From JBCCAG01 sp050331115 (GTDB lineage Bacteria > Cyanobacteriota > Cyanobacteriia > CAKZMO01): a DNA stretch of 64,000 bases. Of this stretch, positions 42,516 through 51,380 are shown piece by piece. Under the pieces are notes generated by a model. It was given only the letters and a program-made list of their open reading frames with translations. It ran no database searches and was not told where the DNA came from. The stretch lies in contig JBHJHD010000040.1 in the NCBI GenBank assembly GCA_050331115.1, forward strand, positions 1 through 64,000, read 5' to 3'. How positions within the stretch are numbered: position 1 is the stretch's first letter; every line of letters begins with the position of its first letter. The translations under genes and the position numbers were made by a program.

Positions 42516-43262
42516 TCAGGGGTTGCGATCGCCAACGGGATGATGGAGGTAGTCAACGGTCACTACGGTGATATTGTCCCGGCCGCCGTTTCGCTTAGCG
42601 GCGTCGACGAGCGCGGTTAGGATCTTATCCTCAGGGCCGGCGCTCAGGTGCTTGGCAATCAGACTATCTGGGAGCTCTTCAGTCAGTCCATCGCTGCACA
42701 GCAGGAGGCGATCGCCCTTCTGCCAGTCAAACAGCAGTACGTCGGCGTCCTGCAGATCTTCTCTTCCCAGGCACTGGGACAAAATGTGCCGCCAGGGGTG
42801 CGCCCGTGCCTCTTCAACAGAAATATCGCCCATCTTCAAGGCCCGGGCAACCCAGGTGTGGTCCTCGGTCACCTGCTTAAGCTTGTGGTCGCGGAGGCGA
42901 TAGAGACGGCAATCGCCGATATGGGCGCACCAGGCTTCGCCAGCCCGAAATAAAACGACTAAGGCCGTTGTCCCCATGTCCGAGCGCTCCGGATGGCTTG
43001 CCTGGTCTTCGAGAATGGCCTGATTGGCGCTGCGAATCGACAAATGCAAAAGCTCTTGCGAAGAGCGTTCAGCCCCCCAGTGGGCCTCGAGATAGCTTTG
43101 GATAACGGCGGTTGCGATGCGGCTCGCCTCTTGTCCACCCGCATGCCCTCCCATACCGTCGGCGACGATGCAAAACCGCTGCTGTGGGTCGATATAGTAG
43201 GTGTCTTGGTTGTCCGAACGCACAAGTCCGGGGTCACTCAGCCCTCTAAACAGGCATTCCAT
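42516..43262 (-). CDS. PP2C-type protein serine/threonine phosphatase
   Basis: 248 aa, soluble. Metal-binding motifs in order: GLVRSDNQDTYYID, VADGMGGHAGG, GTTALVVL, HIGDCRLYRL, CSDGLTEELPD and GGRDNITVVTV. Dephosphorylates Ser/Thr-phosphorylated proteins, opposing Hanks kinases. Starts 2 nt after the UbiB-like gene ends, so the two are co-transcribed. Confidence 0.95.
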   Translation of the reverse strand: MECLFRGLSDPGLVRSDNQDTYYIDPQQRFCIVADGMGGHAGGQEASRIATAVIQSYLEAHWGAERSSQELLHLSIRSANQAILEDQASHPERSDMGTTALVVLFRAGEAWCAHIGDCRLYRLRDHKLKQVTEDHTWVARALKMGDISVEEARAHPWRHILSQCLGREDLQDADVLLFDWQKGDRLLLCSDGLTEELPDSLIAKHLSAGPEDKILTALVDAAKRNGGRDNITVVTVDYLHHPVGDRNP

Positions 43263-43264
43263 AG

Positions 43265-45067
43265 CTACGGCATGCGGTCGTATCGGTTTAAACTCATCAT
43301 CAGGCGGACCAGCGCCACCCCGGCTGCAAGGCTAGCCAAGCCGGCTAGGCACGCTAGGAGTACATAACCACTAACTAGCAGAATAGTAGCAGACAGGACA
43401 AACGCCACCACAAGCAGCGTGTAGTTCGTTCCCATGTTGACGCCGCTGAGTCGCCGCAGTGCCCGGTCTGTCTCAATCGATCTCACTCGGATGCGTAGGT
43501 CGCCGCGGTCGAGCTTTCCAATTGTGTTGTCTATTCGCTGCGGCAGACCGAGGGCCGTGGTGCTGACCTGGGCTGCCTGACGGCTAATCTCGTTCAAAAG
43601 TCCGTTAGAGGACGACGGAGTTTCGTTAGTCATAAGCTCTAGCGCGAAAGGACGCGCCACCTCCATAAAGTTAAAGTCCGGGTCAAGCCCCTTGCCCACC
43701 CCTTCTAGGGTAGAAAACGCCCGCATGACAAAGGTAAAGGTCGCCGGGAAGCGAAACGGCTGATCGTAGGCAATTTCGTAGAGGTCGTCGCTGATGGTGC
43801 TAATGGAGTGGGCCTCGAAAGGCTTGTCCATGAAGTTGTCCAGCATGAACTGAACCGAGCGCCGCACCGGACCCATGTCCTCAGCGGGCGCTAGGGCTCC
43901 CAGCTCAACTAGGGAGGTGACCACCCTGTCGGCGTCCTTCTGGGCAACGCCAAAAAACGTATCCATCAGGCGATCGCGGGTAATCGCCTTGATCTGGCCC
44001 ATCATTCCAAAGTCGTAAAAGATCAGCGACCCGTCTGGGCTAACCGCTAGATTTCCGGGGTGGGGGTCGGCGTGGAAGAAGCCGTCCCGCAGCAGCTGGT
44101 GTAGATAGGCCTCTGCCCCGAGACGAGCCAGCTCTTTACGGTCTAGGCCAGCGGCGTCCAGCGCTTCATGGTGGCTAATCTTGATGCCGGGCATATACTC
44201 TAGCGTCAGCACCCGGGGCGAGGCGTAGCGCCAATAGACCCGGGGGACCTTGGCCCAATCCTGCTCTCTAAAGTTGCGGCGGAACGTGTCGGCGTTGCGG
44301 CCTTCGTTGAGGTATTCGATCTCCTCCCAAAGGATGCGGCAGCACTCTCCGTAGATGCCCATCCAGTCGCGGCCCCGCCCCCACTCGGGATGCTGCTGGA
44401 AGTAGCGGGCGATGCCCTTGAGAATCTGCAGATCGATCTCGAACAGCCTCTTCAGGCCGGGGCGCTGAATCTTGACGACCACGTCCTCCCCTGAGTGGAG
44501 CTGCGCCCGGTGCACCTGACCTAGGCTGGCAGCCGCCAGTGGAATCGGATCGAAGCTGGCGTATAGCTCAGAAATCGGGCGGCCAAAGTCGTCCTGGATA
44601 ATCTGCTCAACCTGCTCGTAGTTGAAGGCTGGCACCCTATCCTGCAGCTTGGATAACTCCTCCACGTACTCCGCCGGAAACAGGTCTGCCCGAGTTGAGA
44701 ACAGCTGACCAATTTTGATGAAGGTTGGACCCAAGTCCAGCAGCATCTCTCGAATCCAAACGGCTAGCTTGCGCCGCCGCTGCGCCTTAGCTTCCTCAGT
44801 CACCGGCCCTGAATAGCTCCAGGCCTGCCGATAGCGCCAGCGGGCCGCGATCAGGCGTAGCACAAAGGACCAGATGTGAAAAAACCGCTCTGTCTTGGAG
44901 TAGCGATCGCGGCTCCAGCTGTAGGTCTTGCTGGGGGCTGCAGACATCTCATCTTTACTGAGCACAGAGCGCGTTAGGCGAGTCGAGATACCGCCTACGG
45001 GCTCAGACATTTCTGCTTCACTCTCAGGCGGATCGGGTAGTGTAGACGGGCTAGAGAGGAGGGACAC
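43265..45067 (-). CDS. ABC1/UbiB (AarF) family protein kinase-like
   Basis: 600 aa. Atypical kinase with the KxGQ motif (IKIGQLFSTRADLFP), the Ala-rich loop AAASLGQVHRAQ, Lys in VVVKIQRPG, the catalytic HADPHPGNL, and DFGMMG. A C-terminal pair of membrane helices is present (YTLLVVAFVLSATILLV; YVLLACLAGLASLAAG). Cyanobacterial and plastid relatives support prenylquinone metabolism and photoprotection. Operon with the PP2C phosphatase (2 nt). Confidence 0.93.
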   Translation of the reverse strand: MSLLSSPSTLPDPPESEAEMSEPVGGISTRLTRSVLSKDEMSAAPSKTYSWSRDRYSKTERFFHIWSFVLRLIAARWRYRQAWSYSGPVTEEAKAQRRRKLAVWIREMLLDLGPTFIKIGQLFSTRADLFPAEYVEELSKLQDRVPAFNYEQVEQIIQDDFGRPISELYASFDPIPLAAASLGQVHRAQLHSGEDVVVKIQRPGLKRLFEIDLQILKGIARYFQQHPEWGRGRDWMGIYGECCRILWEEIEYLNEGRNADTFRRNFREQDWAKVPRVYWRYASPRVLTLEYMPGIKISHHEALDAAGLDRKELARLGAEAYLHQLLRDGFFHADPHPGNLAVSPDGSLIFYDFGMMGQIKAITRDRLMDTFFGVAQKDADRVVTSLVELGALAPAEDMGPVRRSVQFMLDNFMDKPFEAHSISTISDDLYEIAYDQPFRFPATFTFVMRAFSTLEGVGKGLDPDFNFMEVARPFALELMTNETPSSSNGLLNEISRQAAQVSTTALGLPQRIDNTIGKLDRGDLRIRVRSIETDRALRRLSGVNMGTNYTLLVVAFVLSATILLVSGYVLLACLAGLASLAAGVALVRLMMSLNRYDRMP

Positions 45068-45212
45068 CTGTAAATCTCATTAAAAATAGGGACTTAGCGC
45101 AGACAGATAAATTAATGCTAATGTTAAAAGTCTTTAACAAAATTTAGCACAAATATAGGGGCGATCGCTAGCGCCTTTTCACGACGGGTGATACGTGTAG
45201 CAGAGCCGTAAA

Positions 45213-45563
45213 TTAATCTTGGGGTGTAGTGCGGTTGCGGTACCGCTGCAGTTCTGCCCGCAGTTGAGCCACCTCAGCCCGAACGTCGTCGATGGTGGCC
45301 TGCAGGTCGCTGGGTGAAGCGGTTGCTGGGCCGGCGGCTCCTGTAGACGATGCCGTGGCAGCGGTCTGCTGAGATGCCTGCTGCTCCTCGTATATAGCGC
45401 GCTCCATCACGCGCTCGCTGAATATCCGCAGATTTTCCCGCTGCTCAGCATCGAATCGGCCAATTTCGCTGAGCAGCTGCGTCACAGCCGCTTCGGCTTG
45501 CTCACCAATGGCCTCGGCTGCGGCTCGACCCACGAAGAAAGCGCGAACTAACGGATCGCTCAT
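45213..45563 (-). CDS. Conserved cyanobacterial protein, DUF6825-like
   Basis: 116 aa. N-terminal half SDPLVRAFFVGRAAAEAIGE is the type found in short conserved cyanobacterial/plant proteins I associate with DUF6825; a Ser/Thr/Ala-rich spacer and a short C-terminal coiled coil (VRAEVAQLRAELQRYRNR) follow. No membrane helix. Function unknown; assignment moderate. Confidence 0.7.
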   Translation of the reverse strand: MSDPLVRAFFVGRAAAEAIGEQAEAAVTQLLSEIGRFDAEQRENLRIFSERVMERAIYEEQQASQQTAATASSTGAAGPATASPSDLQATIDDVRAEVAQLRAELQRYRNRTTPQD

Positions 45564-45753
45564 AATGGTAACTAACTCTTAAGATGTACGTCTTGAGATT
45601 GCACAGGTTTGGCGCTCGCAAAGATTATAGCGCTCTCATATCTCCTCTGCGTCGACCATTTGATGGTCATTGCCGAGCCTCTCGACTTCCAGCACCACTC
45701 AATATGCCACTCAATACGAATAACGCGTCCAATCGACTGAGCAGGAGCGCTCC

Positions 45754-46977
45754 GTGCCAAAGTTTGCGCTAGGCAATTGGAAACTTAAGCTAGAGCAGAT
45801 CGGGCTCAACCCGGCCTATAGCGGTTGGCTCGTCGCAGGGCTCGGCGCGTTTTTCTTCGCGGCGGCCACCAACACCCTGGCGGGCTGGCTCTATCTTATG
45901 AGCGGCGTGATGATCGCTATCCTGGCCATAGCCCTCGTGCTGGTGCGACGATCGCTGGATGGTTTGGCGGTAGAGCGATCGCCCTTAGCGCCAACGTCCG
46001 CAGGTACCCCGATCTCGATCGTGCTGACGGTGCAAAACCGCCGTCGTCAGCCGAGCTGGCCGATGCAGGTGATTGACGCTTGGCCTTCGCCTTTGGGGCC
46101 TTCCGCCACAGCGGCAATGGGGCCTATTCAGGGCTACGGCAGCGTTCGCTGTACCTACCAGACGACTGCCAGTAGAGGGCTCTACCGCTGGCAGCACGCG
46201 GCGCTGAGAACCGCTGCCCCGCTGGGGCTAATTTGGTACCGCCGCCGCTATTCCTGTCCGGCCCGACTGATCGTCTATCCCAAAATCATTCCCCTAGCGC
46301 GCTGCCCGGCCTTAGATAATTTGGCCAGCCTCGACCGGCGAGAGCAGATGACGCATCGACAGCGGCGCACCCGCCTCGACACCACGGGAACCATGCGATC
46401 GCTCCGCCCCTACCGCTGGGGCGACCCCCTACGGCTCGTCCACTGGCGGTCGAGCGCTCGCTATGGGCAGCTGCGAACCCGAGAGATGGAAGACAGCTTT
46501 AGCCAGCGGCAGGTGACCGTGGCGCTCGACCAGTCAGACTGGCACTTAGATCACTTTGAGCAGGCGGTCACGGTCGCGGCCTCACTTCTGCAGTATGGCT
46601 TGGCTCACCAGATTGACGTTCACCTGTGGACCGCCCAGACCGGACGAGTCACGGGGTTCACCGCCATAATGACGGTGCTGGCTCAGACTCAAGCTGAGGC
46701 TTCTGCCCTTCAAAGCGAGACAAAGAAAGCCCGTCCGGCTGAGCTGCCAGGCGCTTATGTCGGCCTCACTGCCCAGCAGCCCCGCTTTTCGCAGCAGCGC
46801 TCGGCGGATATCGCGCTGGCCTGGATAGTTTGGCCGGCAGCGTCTTCTGGTTTGGCGTCTTCTGGTTCAGCGTCTTCTGTGGGCCGCTTTGCGGAGGCTT
46901 CCGAGCACGCCGCTTCAGCCCCAGTGCTGCAGATTCAGCCGGACCAGCCGCTTCAGCCCCAGCTTCAGCGCGGGTAA
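45754..46977 (+). CDS. DUF58 domain membrane protein
   Basis: 407 aa from GTG with AGGAG seven nt upstream. Two membrane helices at about 25-65. The DUF58 signature is TMRSLRPYRWGDPLRLVHWR and RYGQLRTREME. Ends in a Ser/Gln/Pro-rich tail containing a short SSGLASSGSASS repeat. DUF58 proteins usually accompany MoxR ATPases and may have a chaperone-type role; no MoxR gene is seen here. The repeat AATATTGCGTTGGC begins at its stop. Confidence 0.88.
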   Translation: MPKFALGNWKLKLEQIGLNPAYSGWLVAGLGAFFFAAATNTLAGWLYLMSGVMIAILAIALVLVRRSLDGLAVERSPLAPTSAGTPISIVLTVQNRRRQPSWPMQVIDAWPSPLGPSATAAMGPIQGYGSVRCTYQTTASRGLYRWQHAALRTAAPLGLIWYRRRYSCPARLIVYPKIIPLARCPALDNLASLDRREQMTHRQRRTRLDTTGTMRSLRPYRWGDPLRLVHWRSSARYGQLRTREMEDSFSQRQVTVALDQSDWHLDHFEQAVTVAASLLQYGLAHQIDVHLWTAQTGRVTGFTAIMTVLAQTQAEASALQSETKKARPAELPGAYVGLTAQQPRFSQQRSADIALAWIVWPAASSGLASSGSASSVGRFAEASEHAASAPVLQIQPDQPLQPQLQRG

Positions 46978-47029
46978 TATTGCGTTGGCCCAGCTGCTTA
47001 GTACAATTGCCTCAAAAAAGGAGTAGACG

Positions 47030-47446
47030 ATGGAAAAGGCCACTCAGGAGCTCAATCGCGGCATTGACCAGTTCAACCGGGGCGAGTTTTATGCCTGCCA
47101 CGATACCCTAGAGGCGATCTGGATGGAGGCCAGCGACCCAGACCGCTCTTTCTTCCAGGGTATTTTGCAAATTGCGGTCGGGCTTTACCATCTGACGCAC
47201 CACAACTGGCAGGGAGCGGTCACCCTATTGGGCAACGGCATCAACCGCCTCCGGCCCTACAGACCAAGCTATGGCGGCGTCGATGTCGAGCATCTGCTGG
47301 GATGGAGCGGGGCGCTGCTGCGATCGCTGCAGGTGGCGGGTCCAGAGGCGGTGGCTGAGCACCTGCCGACGGCCCGGCAGGGAGGCATGGACGTGAATGG
47401 AAAAAATTACAGCATTCGCAGAGCGGCCTGCTCCGAGCTGCCCTAA
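47030..47446 (+). CDS. DUF309 family protein
   Basis: 138 aa. Signature of DUF309: FNRGEFYACHDTLEAIWME followed by FFQGILQIAVGLYHL. AAAGGAG precedes the ATG. Small helical soluble protein, function not known. Follows the DUF58 gene by 52 nt and precedes the lptA gene. Confidence 0.9.
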   Translation: MEKATQELNRGIDQFNRGEFYACHDTLEAIWMEASDPDRSFFQGILQIAVGLYHLTHHNWQGAVTLLGNGINRLRPYRPSYGGVDVEHLLGWSGALLRSLQVAGPEAVAEHLPTARQGGMDVNGKNYSIRRAACSELP

Positions 47447-47576
47447 TCTATTTGCCCTAACTATCTGTGCCTAAGTCCGAATCTGTCTTAAAACAATATT
47501 CTGACGCTTCACTACCGCCCCTCAACCAGTCGGCAGACTGTCTGAAGGCCGTTGCGAAACCCAATCGATCGTCAGT

Positions 47577-48176
47577 ATGCTTAGGATACCTCGACAGTTC
47601 TCGCACCTCTTTACCGCAGAAATATCTATGCTGTTCTCTCGTCACGCCATTGATTTTAGGAAAACAGCTTCTAGGAAAACAGCCTCTAGGAAAGCGGCCT
47701 GGCTCGCTGCGGGAGCTGCGATGATCGCGGGTGCGATCGCCCCCCTCATAAACGCCCCCTTCACAGACGTCAGCGCGATCGCCCAGAGCGCCCAAAGTCG
47801 CCAGCCGATCACCCTACTCTCCGACGTGCAGGAGGCTAACGCGCAGACGGGCGTCGTCACCGCCCGAGGCAACGTGCAGATTTTCTATCCGGCCCGCGAT
47901 ATGCAGGCTACTTCGGCCCAGGCCCAGTACTATAGCCAAGAAGGGCGCATCGTGCTGACGGGCGATGTCTACGTGCTGCAGGACGGTAACAGCATTCAGG
48001 GTGAGAGAATCACCTATCTGGTGAATGAGGGCCGCTTCGTTGCGGTTCCTGATTCTGGGGAGCAGGTGCAGTCGGTCTATCTAATTCCCACTGATGACGA
48101 GGCTGGCCCGGTCAGCGCCCCCGCGGCTGACTTTAACCCCAAGCCTGAATTCAAAGAGCCGGTGAGCACGCCCTAG
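47577..48176 (+). CDS. lptA: LptA/OstA-like LPS transport protein
   Basis: 199 aa (or 182 from the ATG at 47628). Signal-like N-terminal hydrophobic segment (AAWLAAGAAMIAGAIAPLI) preceded by a basic FRKTASRKTASRK tract encoded by a three-unit 15-bp tandem repeat. The OstA domain follows: EANAQTGVVTARGNVQIFYP and GRIVLTGDVYVLQDGNSIQG. Bridges the periplasm for lipopolysaccharide or related lipid export. Followed by lptB and lptF. Confidence 0.87.
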   Translation: MLRIPRQFSHLFTAEISMLFSRHAIDFRKTASRKTASRKAAWLAAGAAMIAGAIAPLINAPFTDVSAIAQSAQSRQPITLLSDVQEANAQTGVVTARGNVQIFYPARDMQATSAQAQYYSQEGRIVLTGDVYVLQDGNSIQGERITYLVNEGRFVAVPDSGEQVQSVYLIPTDDEAGPVSAPAADFNPKPEFKEPVSTP

Positions 48177-48291
48177 ACAATCGCCGCCTGCTTACGGCTC
48201 TCTCCACTTTGATAGGATGGGTGACAAGCTCATTTTTCATTAAGCGAAAATGAATTGAGCAATTTGCCTTTGCGTTTGGGAGACCGCAGCT

Positions 48292-49023
48292 GTGAAACTC
48301 AGGCTCGAGAATATTCGCAAGTCCTATGGAAAGCGGCAGGTCGTCAACCGAGTCAGCCTCTCCGTGGTCCAAGGTGAAGTCGTGGGTCTGCTCGGCCCTA
48401 ATGGTGCCGGTAAGACCACCACCTTTTATATCGCCACGGGTTTAGAGCGTCCCAACAGCGGTAAAGTGTGGCTCAACGAGCTAGAGATCACCGATCTTCC
48501 CATCCATCAGCGAGCCCGGCTCGGCGTCGGATACCTGGCCCAAGAGCCCAGCATTTTCCGGCACCTGAGCGTGGAGGACAATATTTTGCTGGTGCTTCAG
48601 CAGGCCGGGATAGCACCCGCTGAGCGTGAGAAGCGGCTGCGAAGTTTGCTCGAAGAGTTTCGCCTAGAAACCGTAGCCCAGACCGCTGGCGGCCAGATCT
48701 CGGGGGGAGAGCGCCGGCGAACGGAGCTAGCCCGGGCCCTAGCCGCAGGCCCCAACGGCCCCAACTTTCTGCTGCTGGATGAGCCTTTTACCGGCGTCGA
48801 CCCCATTGCAGTGAGCGAAATTCAGGACATCCTCTCACAGCTTTGCAAGAATCAGGGCGTCGGCATCTTAATCACAGACCACAACGTGCGAGAGACCCTA
48901 TCTATTACTGATAGGGCCTACATCATGCGGGAGGGTGAGACGCTGGCGGGGGGAAGTGCCGAGGAGCTCTACAGCAACCCCTTAGTCCGTCAGTATTATC
49001 TGGGCAGCGGCTTTCAACCTTGA
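48292..49023 (+). CDS. lptB: LPS export ABC transporter ATP-binding protein
   Basis: 243 aa from GTG; GGGAG nine nt upstream. Walker A GPNGAGKTT, Q-loop LAQEPSIF, signature ISGGERRR, Walker B LLLDEPFTGVD, switch His in ITDHNVRET. All LptB-typical, including the extended YLAQEPSIFRHLSVEDN segment. Powers extraction of LPS with LptF/LptG. Gap to lptF 128 nt. Confidence 0.96.
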   Translation: MKLRLENIRKSYGKRQVVNRVSLSVVQGEVVGLLGPNGAGKTTTFYIATGLERPNSGKVWLNELEITDLPIHQRARLGVGYLAQEPSIFRHLSVEDNILLVLQQAGIAPAEREKRLRSLLEEFRLETVAQTAGGQISGGERRRTELARALAAGPNGPNFLLLDEPFTGVDPIAVSEIQDILSQLCKNQGVGILITDHNVRETLSITDRAYIMREGETLAGGSAEELYSNPLVRQYYLGSGFQP

Positions 49024-49151
49024 TCGCGCTCTAAGCTATCATCGACTCGACGAGCCGTTTAGATACCCTGCGCTTTTATGGACTGCCGTTCGGCCCGCTC
49101 TTTTCGCTTCCCTTTCAATCCGTCACATTAAGGCTATTCTGCAGTAACTCT

Positions 49152-50336
49152 ATGGCAACAGGCGTTTCCCCTTCCCCGGTCAACAGCGCTGGCGATCGCC
49201 AGTGGCGCTTCGGCCCCGCTGTAATTGACCGCTACATCTTCACCGAGCTAATCTTCCCGTTCCTGTTTGGCGTCGGGGCCTTTTCCTCTTTGGGGGTGTC
49301 GGTAGGGGCGCTGTTTGACCTGATTCGCCGCGTCTCTGAGTACGACCTGTCGATAGCGGGCGCGTTCGAGATTGTGCTGCTCAAGATGCCGGAGTTTGTA
49401 TCTTATTCCTTCCCGATGTCGATCCTGCTGGCGACGTTGATGACCTACAGCCGCCTGTCTAGCGATAGCGAGCTGATCGCCATGAAGAGCTGCGGCATCA
49501 GCATCTACCGCATTCTCATGCCGGCGATCGCTCTGAGTCTGCTGGTTACGGGCTTAAACTTCGCCTTCAACGAAGTGATCGTTCCCGCTAGCAACTACCG
49601 GGCCTCGACGCGGCTAGAGCAAATTACGGGAGAAGAGCGCTGGGCAGCTTTTCAAGAGGAGAACATTCTCTATCAGGAGTACCAGGACATCATTGGGGAC
49701 GGCAAGGATGAAGTGCTGACCCGCCTATTCTACGCACGGCGCTTTGATGGGAATCAGATGTATGGACTCACCGTTCTAGACTTCACCCAGGAGCGCCTCA
49801 ACCAGGTCGTCAGCGCTGAATCTGCATTGTGGAATCGCCCCCAGCAGACCTGGGATTTTTTCGATGGAACCATCTACCTAATTTCTGAAGACGGCTCCTA
49901 CAGCAACATTCTTCGCTTCAATCAGCAGCAGATCAAGCTGCCGCGAACGCCGCTCGATATTGCCTCAAGCAAGCGGCGCGACCCCAACGAGATGAACCTG
50001 CAGGAGTCCTGGGAGCAGGTGAAGCTGCTGCGCCAGAAGGGGAGCCAGGTGCGCATCCGGCGGCTGCTGATTCGCATTCACGAGAAATACGCCCTCCCCT
50101 TCGCCTGTCTGGTATTTGGAGTGGTGGGGGCTGCGCTGGGGAGCCGCCTCAGCCGTACGGGACGCGGGGTGAGCTTTGCCATCAGCATTTTGATTATTTT
50201 CGGCTACTATCTGATTTACTCCATCTGCAGCGCCATGACCTACGCAGATGTCTTTCCGCCAATTGTGGGGGCGTGGTTGCCAAACCTGCTGGGGTTTGCC
50301 GTGGCGGGCTTTTTGATGATACGAGCGGCCAAGTAA
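49152..50336 (+). CDS. LptF/LptG family permease
   Basis: 394 aa. YjgP/YjgQ family with six membrane helices, three before (FTELIFPFLFGVGAFSSL...) and three after a long periplasmic beta-jellyroll region. The cytosolic coupling stretch is MTYSRLSSDSELIAMKSCGI. Works with LptB; the second permease subunit is not in the window, and cyanobacteria often have only one such protein. A TetR gene converges 8 nt after the stop. Confidence 0.92.
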   Translation: MATGVSPSPVNSAGDRQWRFGPAVIDRYIFTELIFPFLFGVGAFSSLGVSVGALFDLIRRVSEYDLSIAGAFEIVLLKMPEFVSYSFPMSILLATLMTYSRLSSDSELIAMKSCGISIYRILMPAIALSLLVTGLNFAFNEVIVPASNYRASTRLEQITGEERWAAFQEENILYQEYQDIIGDGKDEVLTRLFYARRFDGNQMYGLTVLDFTQERLNQVVSAESALWNRPQQTWDFFDGTIYLISEDGSYSNILRFNQQQIKLPRTPLDIASSKRRDPNEMNLQESWEQVKLLRQKGSQVRIRRLLIRIHEKYALPFACLVFGVVGAALGSRLSRTGRGVSFAISILIIFGYYLIYSICSAMTYADVFPPIVGAWLPNLLGFAVAGFLMIRAAK

Positions 50337-50344
50337 CCCTGGCG

Positions 50345-50977
50345 CTAGCCGCCCTCACCCCCAGCGGTAACCATGTGGACCAAGCCATCTACCATGCGAT
50401 CGCGCTCCAGCGGCACAATATCGCTGCCGTTCATGATGTTTTGAACAATGAGGTAGTGAACCAAGGATCCGGCAAAGATGCGCGCGGCCACCATGGGGTC
50501 GGGGAGATTGAGCTGCGGCTGGGATGCCAGATATGCCGTAAGCCTCTCCAGCAGGGGTTTTTGAATATCTCGGACGAAAGTTTCTGCGAGGTGCGGAAAC
50601 CGTTCAGACTCGCCGATGATCAGCCGCATCAGAGTTAGCAGCGGCTGATTACCGGAAAACTCCTCAAGGACAGAGGTGGCCATCTGCCGCAGCATTTGCT
50701 TGGGCTCAGCTTGGGCTTCTGGCGTCGTGGGTAAGCTAAACAAAATGCTGCTGCTGCGCTGCGTCAGCTTTTGAATGAGCGCCACAAATAGACCTTCTTT
50801 GTCTTGAAAGTAGCTATAGAGCGTCGGCTTAGACACGCCCGCCGCTGAAGCAATACGGTTCATGCTGGCGGCGGCGTAGCCATCGGCCATAAAGACCTGC
50901 AGAGCGCCCATCAAGATGGCCTCTGCTTTGTCGGATCTATGCTTGCTTGACGGGTCAAATGCGGTGGATCTACTCAA
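50345..50977 (-). CDS. TetR/AcrR-family transcriptional regulator
   Basis: 210 aa. N-terminal helix-turn-helix ILMGALQVFMADGYAAASMN and GVSKPTLYSYFQDKEGLF; C-terminal helical ligand domain as in AcrR relatives. Divergent from the exporter genes, and a strong palindrome lies just before the first of them, so it most likely represses that exporter. A MITE has inserted between the two. Confidence 0.92.
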   Translation of the reverse strand: MSRSTAFDPSSKHRSDKAEAILMGALQVFMADGYAAASMNRIASAAGVSKPTLYSYFQDKEGLFVALIQKLTQRSSSILFSLPTTPEAQAEPKQMLRQMATSVLEEFSGNQPLLTLMRLIIGESERFPHLAETFVRDIQKPLLERLTAYLASQPQLNLPDPMVAARIFAGSLVHYLIVQNIMNGSDIVPLERDRMVDGLVHMVTAGGEGG

Positions 50978-51069
50978 GGATTCAGGTTCAGTGGGGATGT
51001 CTAAGGGCTAGGTGAACTCTGCGCTATCGCTTTATTGCGTGGGCTCTGCTGCGTGGGCGCTATCGCTTA

Positions 51070-51221
51070 GAGAATGTTTGAAAAGTATCGGTTAGCGCGT
51101 TGTCCCCCTGCTTCACCCCCCTCAATCCCCCCTTGCTAAGGAAGGAAACACGATATTTCCCCTTGGAAAGGGGGAGTTAGAGGGGGTAGTGCAGAACGTT
51201 TGCTACTTTTCAAACACGCTC
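51070..51221 (-). mobile_element. MITE-like element, complete copy
   Basis: About 152 bp with imperfect terminal inverted repeats: left GAGAATGTTTGAAAAGTA, right (read on the other strand) GAGCGTGTTTGAAAAGTA. Flanked by TTA on both sides (51067-51069 and 51222-51224), as for TA-targeting IS630/mariner relatives. No open frame. Same family as the copy at 26811. Confidence 0.7.
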
Positions 51222-51319
51222 TTAGGACAACAAAATTGGCTAAAAGCCAAAAGCCTTGTATTTCGTGGCGGCAGACCATATTCATTCTATGCACAGATGT
51301 AATCTGACGCCTGCCCTTG

Positions 51320-51346
51320 AATTTTACCAAACGGTTTAGTAAAATT
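51320..51346. promoter_or_regulatory. Candidate TetR operator
   Basis: Left arm AATTTTACCAAAC and right arm GTTTAGTAAAATT around a central G; 12 of 13 positions pair. It lies 34 nt before the exporter start codon, so a bound dimer would block the promoter. Confidence 0.6.
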
Positions 51347-51380
51347 AAGGTGATGCTTTTCTCACGCTGAGAGCAAAGTT

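Noticed and set aside
51060..51230. Rho-independent terminator at the GC-rich stretch
   Set aside because: The inverted repeats are at the ends of a 152-bp unit with duplicated TTA flanks, better explained as a MITE.
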